From: an uncultured Bacilli bacterium
GTDB taxonomy: Bacteria; Bacillota_I; Bacilli_A; RF39; UBA660
DNA: 7,923 nucleotides
Reading direction: 5' to 3'
NCBI GenBank assembly: GCA_944350405.1
Contig: CALVPC010000045.1
Coordinates: forward strand, 1-7,923
This document shows, piece by piece, positions 1-6,179 of the stretch; position 1 is the first letter of the stretch; the number at the start of each line of letters is the position of its first letter. Under the pieces are notes generated by a model. That model worked only from the letters and a program-made list of their open reading frames with translations. It had not been told where the DNA came from and searched no databases. The position numbers were made by a program, and so were the translations under genes.

Positions 1-1
1 T

Positions 2-30
2 AAAAAAATGGTTTGTATTTAAACCATTTT
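2..30 (-). terminator. Rho-independent terminator closing the operon
   Basis: A perfect 10-base inverted repeat (5-14 with 21-30) encloses a six-base loop. On the minus strand the stem AAAATGGTTT / AAACCATTTT runs into an uninterrupted tract of seven T (2-8; three of these bases also belong to the stem). It begins inside the TAA stop (29-31) of the last gene. The stem is AT-rich, with three G-C pairs, which is normal in such a genome. No similar structure follows gatB or any other gene in the window. Confidence 0.85.
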
Positions 31-652
31 ATTCCATTTCACATATTTCTAATTTTTTATCATTGTGTATTAATGTTAAAACTATTTCAGTTGGATATCC
101 TAAATCTTCTTCATATTCTAAGTTTACTGTTACTTCATAAGCGTTGTCATCGTTAATACTTTCATATTCGTAGGTTACATTTTCTAACTTGTTTACACTT
201 GATGATGTGACTACAGGAAGATTTTGATCTCTATCATTATATAAATTATGTTCTATATATTTATATACTGTGTCTGAGGCTTTTAAAGTAAAGTTATCTA
301 CATAGTCTGTACTAATAAACATTGTTCCTCCGACATCATTTTTTGATACTTTGTTTTCTAAGTTATAAAAATCTATGGAAAACATTTGTGAGATTAATCT
401 AGCATATTCTTCTTCATCTACATTTTCTGCTTGTAATACTTTAGATAACTCTTTAAATAAGTCTTGATATATCTTAGGTTGATCGTCTTCTAAGACATAA
501 CCATATTCTTCAATACTATCTATTACTTTAGCTTCTGCTACTTGGTTTTTAGATAGCGTTTTATAGAGTATAAATCCTGTGATACATAATATTAATACTA
601 CTATTAAGATTATTAGAATAACTACTTTCTTTTTTAATTTTCTTTTTTTCAT
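29..652 (-). CDS. Membrane-anchored extracytoplasmic protein of unknown function
   Basis: 207 residues. A basic start (KKRKLKKK) leads into one membrane helix (about 10-30) and the rest should face outward. The Cys at 23 sits inside the helix without a proper lipobox, so this is an anchor and not a lipoprotein signal. The outer part is acidic and mixed in structure: a helical region (about 55-92), a stretch SIDFYNLENKVSKNDVGG (92-109) that looks conserved in character, then alternating strands rich in Tyr, Val and Glu (about 150-205), including the EVTVNLEYEEDLGYPTEIVL stretch. No enzyme motif or known domain was recognised. Its ATG overlaps the TGA of the LtaS-type gene (ATGA) and it is the last gene before the terminator. 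Tight coupling makes a helper role for the LtaS-type enzyme possible, but that rests on context only. Confidence 0.88.
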   Translation of the reverse strand: MKKRKLKKKVVILIILIVVLILCITGFILYKTLSKNQVAEAKVIDSIEEYGYVLEDDQPKIYQDLFKELSKVLQAENVDEEEYARLISQMFSIDFYNLENKVSKNDVGGTMFISTDYVDNFTLKASDTVYKYIEHNLYNDRDQNLPVVTSSSVNKLENVTYEYESINDDNAYEVTVNLEYEEDLGYPTEIVLTLIHNDKKLEICEME

Positions 653-2766
653 TTTTCCTCCTTATAGTCTGCGGTTGAAAATATGTTATTAAAATAATTA
701 TAGACTATTATATCATTAGAAATATCTATTAATTCTTCTGTATACTGCTTATTTTCTTCAATATAATTTTCTTCTAATGGTACATTTTTTAGCAATTTAT
801 ATTCTCCTTTATTATCATTATAATAAACATAGTTAGTTACATAATTACCATTAGGAAATACTACTACATTGTCTTTTTTATTCATGATATCACTACCAAG
901 GGCATATTCGTTTTTAGCTCCTAACATATTTAAAAGTGTTGGAGATAAGTCATACATTCCCATAGCAGTGGATACTGTTTTACTATAGTTTTCTTGAAAC
1001 TCTTCATCATTAGTCCATATTATAAGTGGCACTTTTCTATTTAGTTCTTGCCAGTAATAATCTAATTCCTTATAATTTGGATCGCTACTATCTAAAACAT
1101 CATCTGTTTTGTAATCATAATTATAAAATCTATTCCACTGCGAAGTAGATATTCTAGCATCATGATCTCCATAAATTACTATTATTGTATCATCTAAGAT
1201 TCCTTTTTTATCTAATTCTTCAACTAACAATCCTAACTGAGCGTCAGCATAATGAGCAGATACAAAATAATTTCCTAGTTTTGTTCCTTCCATATATGGA
1301 TAAGTTTCTCCATCTACAGTCATAGTTAAATCAAGCTTTTCAAATAATTCATTATAGTCAAATGGTGTATGATTACTTAGAGTGATTAAAGTACCATAAA
1401 ATTTTTCATGCTCTTCGTTTATTTGAGCAATATATTCTACAGATTGTTTGATAAATGATTCATCACTTAATCCAAATCCTACTTCTTCATCGATTTCATA
1501 TGAATCTTTAGAATAAAATTTGTCATATCCTAAATTTTTATGCATAACATTTCTATTCCAAAAATCTCCAGTATTGGCATGCATACTAAATGTATAATAT
1601 CCTTGATCTTTTAATAGATTATACATAGAAACATAAGTACGATCAGAATAGTTTATGAAAACTGAACCACTAGATACTGGAAGTAGAGACGTTGCTAGAG
1701 TAAATTCAGTATCACTACTAGTACCAAAACTTACTTGTGAATAGAAATTATTAAAATATAATCCTGATGATGATAATTTATTTAAATTAGGGGTTATTTC
1801 TACTCCATTAATTTTCATTCCTATAAGGACATTTTGCATACTTTCTGCATGTACTGCAATTACATTTTTATCTTTAAAAATATTTGTATAATCATTTTTC
1901 TTATTATTAGTTTCTCTATTTTCATAGAACTCATTTATTTGTCTGTTTGCTTTATCTTGTCCGAATAAAGTTGCCATTTTGGGTTCAATACTTTTGATCA
2001 TATCATTTATTTGATACATGTATACACCAAATCTAGATACTAAATATTCACGATTCCACTGGCTATAGAGTCTTGAAAAATCAACAGGTTTTAAAGATGT
2101 CATAAAGACAATAAATATAATTAGAATCCATGTATATATAGTTTTTATAATATGTTTCTTTTTTACTCTTCTAAATGCATCATCTTCTTTGTTTTTTTTC
2201 TTTAAAATTTTATTTATTACTATTAAGGCTATTGGGAGCCATAGTAATATTAATGATTTAAAGCTTATAAGATCTCCGACTACATTAGCGTCTCCGGTAT
2301 CACCATTAGCTAGGGCAAAGGAAATAAAAGTCACTGATATGAAAGAACTATAATAAGTATAGTAAACTATATTTGCTATACAGACAATTGTACTTACTAT
2401 AGCAATTGTTAAAACATAAGCAAATCTATATTTCTTTTTAATTAAAAAGTATAAAGAAGCGAATAGTAATGTTATTACTAAATCAGCTAATATTGGTCTT
2501 AGACTAAGTCCATTTCCAATTGTTAAAGCTCTTACTAAAATACCATTTATTATTGCTCCAAGTACATATATAAAAAGTATTTTATTGTCTAAAACAATAT
2601 TTTTACTTACTTTTACTAGTTTAATACTAATTTCTTTTATTTTTTCTAAAGTGTTTTTTAAATTAATCTTTTCCTTCCACTGCTGGAACTTTGAGATGTT
2701 TGCTGTTTTCTTCGCTTTTAATTTTTCTTTCGTTTGATTCTTTTTTTCGTTTTTCTTTCGTTTCAC
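649..2766 (-). CDS. LtaS-type phosphoglycerol transferase (sulfatase/alkaline phosphatase superfamily)
   Basis: 705 residues in the lipoteichoic acid synthase layout: a basic cytoplasmic start (1-58), five membrane helices (about 61-80, 91-109, 116-137, 170-186, 207-223), a linker and an outer sulfatase-fold domain (about 298-620). LtaS enzymes move glycerol phosphate from phosphatidylglycerol onto a growing chain through a Thr intermediate and a divalent metal. Matching sites are VHAESMQ (Glu308), FGTSSDTEF (347-355), MHANTGDFWNR (His396, Trp403, Arg405), SNHTPF (His466) and YGDHD (Asp534, His535). Where LtaS has the nucleophile Thr before Ser-Asp, this protein has Ser350. The N-terminus is longer than usual and overlaps yihY by 104 bases. 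GTG start with a strong ribosome binding site; TGA stop overlapping the next ATG. Whether it makes lipoteichoic acid, a primer or a modified glycolipid cannot be told from sequence. Confidence 0.93.
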   Translation of the reverse strand: MKRKKNEKKNQTKEKLKAKKTANISKFQQWKEKINLKNTLEKIKEISIKLVKVSKNIVLDNKILFIYVLGAIINGILVRALTIGNGLSLRPILADLVITLLFASLYFLIKKKYRFAYVLTIAIVSTIVCIANIVYYTYYSSFISVTFISFALANGDTGDANVVGDLISFKSLILLWLPIALIVINKILKKKNKEDDAFRRVKKKHIIKTIYTWILIIFIVFMTSLKPVDFSRLYSQWNREYLVSRFGVYMYQINDMIKSIEPKMATLFGQDKANRQINEFYENRETNNKKNDYTNIFKDKNVIAVHAESMQNVLIGMKINGVEITPNLNKLSSSGLYFNNFYSQVSFGTSSDTEFTLATSLLPVSSGSVFINYSDRTYVSMYNLLKDQGYYTFSMHANTGDFWNRNVMHKNLGYDKFYSKDSYEIDEEVGFGLSDESFIKQSVEYIAQINEEHEKFYGTLITLSNHTPFDYNELFEKLDLTMTVDGETYPYMEGTKLGNYFVSAHYADAQLGLLVEELDKKGILDDTIIVIYGDHDARISTSQWNRFYNYDYKTDDVLDSSDPNYKELDYYWQELNRKVPLIIWTNDEEFQENYSKTVSTAMGMYDLSPTLLNMLGAKNEYALGSDIMNKKDNVVVFPNGNYVTNYVYYNDNKGEYKLLKNVPLEENYIEENKQYTEELIDISNDIIVYNYFNNIFSTADYKEEK
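657..663 (-). promoter_or_regulatory. Ribosome binding site of the 207-residue protein
   Basis: Minus-strand AAGGAGG, a full match, lies four bases before the ATG at 650-652 and within the last codons of the LtaS-type gene. Confidence 0.8.
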
Positions 2767-3577
2767 TTACATCCTCCCCTTGTTTTTGATATGTATCTAC
2801 ATTTATGGCCATACCTATTACAAATAAATATGCTAGTAAGTATACCCAGGTAAGTAGAATGAGTACATTAGCAAAATTACCATATATAACGTCATAAGAT
2901 GCAATATTAGTAATATAAAATCCAAAGCCAAATGTTACTAATATCCAACTAATAGTAGTGAAAATTGTTCCTCCCGTTGTGGTACTACTTTTTATTTTAG
3001 CATCTGGTGCAATTGTGTATAAAAGTTTTATGACAGTATATATAATTAAGTATGAAGCAAATACTTTTATTATTTGATATATCCATCCATAATCATATAA
3101 AATATCACTATTTATAAGTCTTACAACTATTCCTACTATTATATCTCCTAGAAGTGGTATTAAAACAACGAATAATAGTAATAATACAATCATAATTGTC
3201 ATAATAAATGATTTTATTTTTCGTTTTAAATATCTTGGTTGTTTAACTTTATATAGCATATTGGAAGCAATTATTATTGAACCTGGAGCATTAGAAGCAA
3301 GTATCATGTATAAAACTGTAACAATTGCTACTCCTTGTATTTTCATATTATCAGAAAGTGATAATAATATTGTTGCTAGAGAATCAGGAATGACTGAATG
3401 AAGTGTGTTGGCAAAATCGAAATTGTTAGTAATATATGATGCTGCAATGGCACTAATAACTACTATTGGTATTATAGACATTAAGAAATAGAAAGCGATT
3501 TGACCAGGTAATATTTGCATTTCTGGTTTTTTTAAAATAGTTATAAATGTCTCACGAATTTCTTTTATTCTTTCCAT
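2663..3577 (-). CDS. YihY/BrkB-family (UPF0761) integral membrane protein
   Basis: 304 residues with six predicted membrane helices (about 28-50, 81-105, 123-150, 168-188, 202-225, 235-259), the usual layout of the YihY/BrkB family. Family marks seen are AFYFLMSIIPIVV (28-40), SNAPGSI (95-101), LYTIAPDAKIK (186-196), the GFGFYITNIASYDVIYG stretch (217-233) and LLTWVYLLAYLFVIGMAINV (241-260). The family was once called ribonuclease BN, but that name is a historical error; its molecular function remains unsettled. Residues after about 262 form a Lys/Glu-rich cytoplasmic tail, and the last 34 codons overlap the next gene in another frame. The ATG shares one base with the sensor stop (TAATG). The only upstream AAGGA is 15 bases away, so translation is probably by re-initiation after the sensor gene. 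Confidence 0.93.
   Translation of the reverse strand: MERIKEIRETFITILKKPEMQILPGQIAFYFLMSIIPIVVISAIAASYITNNFDFANTLHSVIPDSLATILLSLSDNMKIQGVAIVTVLYMILASNAPGSIIIASNMLYKVKQPRYLKRKIKSFIMTIMIVLLLLFVVLIPLLGDIIVGIVVRLINSDILYDYGWIYQIIKVFASYLIIYTVIKLLYTIAPDAKIKSSTTTGGTIFTTISWILVTFGFGFYITNIASYDVIYGNFANVLILLTWVYLLAYLFVIGMAINVDTYQKQGEDVSETKEKRKKESNERKIKSEENSKHLKVPAVEGKD
2773..2779 (-). promoter_or_regulatory. Ribosome binding site inside yihY that fixes the GTG start of the LtaS-type gene
   Basis: Minus-strand GGGGAGG lies six bases before the GTG at 2764-2766. It sits within the yihY coding region, where it encodes Gly-Glu and part of the next codon. No in-frame ATG, GTG or TTG was found between this GTG and the first membrane helix of the downstream protein, so this site supports a 104-base overlap and not an annotation error. 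Confidence 0.85.
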
Positions 3578-5652
3578 TATTTATAATTTTGTTCCTTATC
3601 TAAACGCATTTCTATACTAGCTTCATTTATAGCGTCATCAATTGTTTTTATTTCATCTTCAATCATACTATATCCTATTGCTGCACCAAATCCATGAGGT
3701 AGTTTTTCAAATTCTCTGGATAACTTTCCTATATAGGTATTAACTTGTGTTTTATTATAGCCAATTAAATATATTAAAAATTCATTACCATCTGTTCTTA
3801 TTATTTCACTTTTTTCTAGTTGGGTATTTATAAGAATAGCTGCGGCTTTTTTTATCAACATATTTCCTTCTTCTTGACCATAATTATCATTAACATATTT
3901 TAAGTTATTTAAATCGACCATTATAATTGTTCTTGGAACGATTTTAGCCTCATCCCATTCATCTATATGTGCTCTTAAATAATTTCTATTTTTTAGTGAT
4001 GTTAACATGTCATTATATTTTAAAACATCTTCTTTTCTTAAAATTTTAATATTTTTTCTTGTTTTAGCAAATGCTACTAAAGCAAATAGAATAATTACTG
4101 GCACTACTATAATTAGAACAACTATTAGATATAAACTTCTAAATCCATCTTCTACTGTTCCGGATCTCATTAAATTATTAATACTATTCATTTCAATATC
4201 ATTTGAATCAGAATACATAAGAGTAAAATTCATAAGATTATATAGTGCTTCTTTATCATTTTGTATAAAGAATCTATATGAAGCATTATAATCATCTTTT
4301 AATAATGTGTAATAATTACCTAAATTACCATTACTAATGTTATAGTAATATTCAATCTCATCCAGTACTAAAATACCATCTTCAGGTATATTTGATGTTG
4401 CTTGAGAAACAGTTTTTAAAACACTATTATAGTTTTCTTCTATATATTTTTTTAAATATGTACTATCTAAAGTATATAGTTTTCTGTTTTGTAATCCTTC
4501 TTTATTAGTAATTAAATAGTTAGTTTTACTAAGTGCTACTAACTTAGGAGCAAAAGCATTTACTGTATACTTTCCATTTGAATTTTCATAATCAAAATCT
4601 ATAAATGCTATATCTACCTCATTATTATTTATAGCATTTTGTAACTCTTCTTCATTTGAATACTCTTTATATTCAATATCCATATTAGCCATATTAGCTA
4701 ATAAATTTATATATTCTCCGGCATATCCATATAAATTTCCTTGTCTTTTTATACTATAGATATTGTCCTTTAAATAACCATAAGTATAAACTTCACTAGA
4801 TAAAGTTCTAGCTTCTATATCTGAAGTTTCTGTTGAGTCTAAATAAAATTTTAGAAAATTGTTTTCATAACTTCCCATATATTTACTAGTTTTAAATGAT
4901 TCTAAATATTTAGTCATTATGCTAGACAATCTTTCATCTTCTGGCATACGTAAAACTATTTTATTTGTTAAGTTATTAAAAGTATAATTAATATATAAAT
5001 CATTAGTAGCAATTTGGTTTAAGGCATAATATCTAGGTACAATAGCATAATTTATATTTTTCCCTTTTACAGCAGTAATTAAACTTTGAATAGATGAATA
5101 ACTTCTATAATTAAGACTTTCTCCAAGACTTTGTTTTATTATATCGCTATTTTCTGTTAAGACTCCTATTCTTTGATTATAAATTTCATCTAAATCAGAA
5201 ATATAATTATTTTCATTACTTATAAGTACATAACTATCTTCTGCTATTAAAACATCTGTTTCTAATATTTTATTAGTATTATCTAAAACAAGTATAGATA
5301 GACCATTTAAATTATCCATACTAGTTGGATATTCATAAGATTTTTTATTAAAAGATAGTTCTGTATCTTCTTCAATATTAGTCAAAAAGTCAAATAAAAC
5401 TCCTTCTCCATTACTTGCTAATATATCTAAATTATTTGGAATATTTATATCTATTAAGGTCTCACTATTTTGCATTATCCATCTTTTTTCTAAAATAGTA
5501 AGATTTGTTCTATCGTCTTCGGCTGTTAGAAAGAAATAAATAGCAACTCCAATGAATACTAAAATAATAGTTATTATACAGTATTTTAAATAATTAAATT
5601 TTGATATATTTTTTTTCTTTTTGTTCTTTCTTTTGTTTTTTTCTTTTTTCAT
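3577..5652 (-). CDS. Membrane sensor protein: tandem solute-binding-like domains and a degenerate GGDEF domain
   Basis: 691 residues. After a very basic N-terminus comes a membrane helix (24-42), a large extracytoplasmic part (about 45-500), a second helix (507-529) and a cytoplasmic GGDEF-fold domain (about 546-688). The outer part looks like two periplasmic-binding (SBP_bac_3, Venus-flytrap) domains in tandem, as in BvgS. The first (about 50-270) begins with the LTxxExxWI opening; the second (about 288-490) has GYAGEYINLLANM and VDIAFID. The cytoplasmic domain keeps DMLTSLKNRNYL (548-559), MVDLNNLKYVND (578-589), R619 and the late Lys686. Its signature is DGNEF (621-625) in place of GGDEF, and the usual FGxxxGD reads YGQEEGN (Asn597). 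No RxxD inhibitory site precedes the signature. Diguanylate cyclase activity is therefore doubtful; it may bind a nucleotide or act as a scaffold. ATG start with AGGGAG eight bases upstream; the TAA stop shares one base with the next ATG. Confidence 0.9.
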   Translation of the reverse strand: MKKEKNKRKNKKKKNISKFNYLKYCIITIILVFIGVAIYFFLTAEDDRTNLTILEKRWIMQNSETLIDINIPNNLDILASNGEGVLFDFLTNIEEDTELSFNKKSYEYPTSMDNLNGLSILVLDNTNKILETDVLIAEDSYVLISNENNYISDLDEIYNQRIGVLTENSDIIKQSLGESLNYRSYSSIQSLITAVKGKNINYAIVPRYYALNQIATNDLYINYTFNNLTNKIVLRMPEDERLSSIMTKYLESFKTSKYMGSYENNFLKFYLDSTETSDIEARTLSSEVYTYGYLKDNIYSIKRQGNLYGYAGEYINLLANMANMDIEYKEYSNEEELQNAINNNEVDIAFIDFDYENSNGKYTVNAFAPKLVALSKTNYLITNKEGLQNRKLYTLDSTYLKKYIEENYNSVLKTVSQATSNIPEDGILVLDEIEYYYNISNGNLGNYYTLLKDDYNASYRFFIQNDKEALYNLMNFTLMYSDSNDIEMNSINNLMRSGTVEDGFRSLYLIVVLIIVVPVIILFALVAFAKTRKNIKILRKEDVLKYNDMLTSLKNRNYLRAHIDEWDEAKIVPRTIIMVDLNNLKYVNDNYGQEEGNMLIKKAAAILINTQLEKSEIIRTDGNEFLIYLIGYNKTQVNTYIGKLSREFEKLPHGFGAAIGYSMIEDEIKTIDDAINEASIEMRLDKEQNYK

Positions 5653-5660
5653 ATTAATTA

Positions 5661-5666
5661 CTCCCT
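5661..5666 (-). promoter_or_regulatory. Ribosome binding site of the sensor gene
   Basis: Minus-strand AGGGAG lies eight bases before the ATG at 5650-5652. Its first two bases belong to the TAG stop of the preceding gene, which points to coupled translation. Confidence 0.7.
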
Positions 5667-6123
5667 AAAATGAAAAATTACTAGCTGATGATGTTTTGTA
5701 TCCTATGATAGGATATTTACTTTTTTCAGCATTTTCATTAGTTATAAATATTTGAATATCATAAAAATTTATTTGTTTTTCATCTAAATTTTTAGTTATA
5801 TATTTAGTTAAATTTCTAGCTGTAGTAACTTTAGTATTTTCTTTTACTTCTACTATTACATTAAGTATTTTACCGCTTATATGAGTTTTAGCAGAATTTA
5901 CTACACTTACATCTTGTAAAGCTTTTACTATGGCACTTGTTTGCTCCTCTGTAATTTCTACCTCTTCAATTCCATCAAGTCTATTACCATAAACAGGGGT
6001 TCCTGCACTTGGCATAATAATAGCATAAGCGATTCCACCAATTATAAATATTCCTAAAAATATTAGAAATACTGCTGTTGTATATTTATTATTTTTTATT
6101 TCTTTTTTTATTTTATTAAGCAT
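5665..6123 (-). CDS. Small single-pass membrane protein with an alpha-beta-beta-alpha-beta extracytoplasmic domain, function unknown
   Basis: 152 residues from the ATG chosen here. A short Lys/Asn-rich cytoplasmic start (1-14) is followed by one membrane helix (about 16-37), so topology should be N-in with the rest outside. By eye the outer domain shows helix (57-71), strand (74-82), strand (86-94), helix (98-113) and strand (118-128), then a tail with YPIIGYK and an aromatic end (NFSF). This order resembles the small ring-building, BON or YhcN/YlaJ-type folds of sporulation and secretion proteins such as SpoIIIAH, but no diagnostic motif is seen, so the likeness is only inference. It is the first gene after the predicted promoter and lies 12 bases before the sensor gene. 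Its TAG stop overlaps the next ribosome binding site. No enzyme motif is visible. Confidence 0.85.
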   Translation of the reverse strand: MLNKIKKEIKNNKYTTAVFLIFLGIFIIGGIAYAIIMPSAGTPVYGNRLDGIEEVEITEEQTSAIVKALQDVSVVNSAKTHISGKILNVIVEVKENTKVTTARNLTKYITKNLDEKQINFYDIQIFITNENAEKSKYPIIGYKTSSASNFSF

Positions 6124-6132
6124 TAAACTCAA

Positions 6133-6137
6133 CTCCT
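6133..6137 (-). promoter_or_regulatory. Ribosome binding site that decides the start of the small membrane protein
   Basis: Minus-strand AGGAG lies nine bases before the ATG at 6121-6123. An in-frame TTG at 6130-6132 touches this site directly, leaving no spacer, so the ATG is the better start. Confidence 0.75.
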
Positions 6138-6147
6138 ATTCTATATA

Positions 6148-6176
6148 ATTATAACTTATATTAAAGTAATAATCAA
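6148..6176 (-). promoter_or_regulatory. Predicted sigma-A-type promoter for the five-gene envelope unit
   Basis: Read on the minus strand, TTGATT (6171-6176) is followed after exactly 17 bases by TATAAT (6148-6153). The -10 box is a perfect consensus and the -35 matches four of six bases. Transcription would begin near 6141, giving a leader of about 18 bases that contains AGGAG before the ATG at 6123. It sits in the only real intergenic gap of the window, directly after the gatB stop. The AT-rich background raises the chance of random matches, but the exact spacing and position support it. No TG extension of the -10 and no operator-like inverted repeat is seen. Confidence 0.65.
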
Positions 6177-6179
6177 TTG

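Noticed and set aside
550..600. Lipoprotein signal around Cys23 of the 207-residue protein
   Set aside because: The residues before the Cys (Leu-Ile-Leu) do not fit a lipobox and the Cys is in the middle of the hydrophobic helix.
649..651. Use of TGA as tryptophan (Mycoplasma code), suggested by the extreme AT bias
   Set aside because: TGA ends the LtaS-type gene at a typical ATGA junction, and the Trp codons checked in GatA, the sensor, YihY and the LtaS-type protein are TGG.
2663..3577. Ribonuclease BN as the function of the YihY-family protein
   Set aside because: This is a known historical misannotation of the family; the protein is all membrane helices with no nuclease motif.
4007..4291. 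Open frame of 94 codons on the plus strand
   Set aside because: It lies antisense to the sensor gene, covering its second membrane helix, and its hydrophobic look mirrors that region. No ribosome binding site or family motif supports it.
6124..6132. TTG start giving a protein three residues longer for the small membrane protein
   Set aside because: The TTG directly abuts the AGGAG site with no spacer, while the ATG at 6121-6123 has nine bases of spacing.
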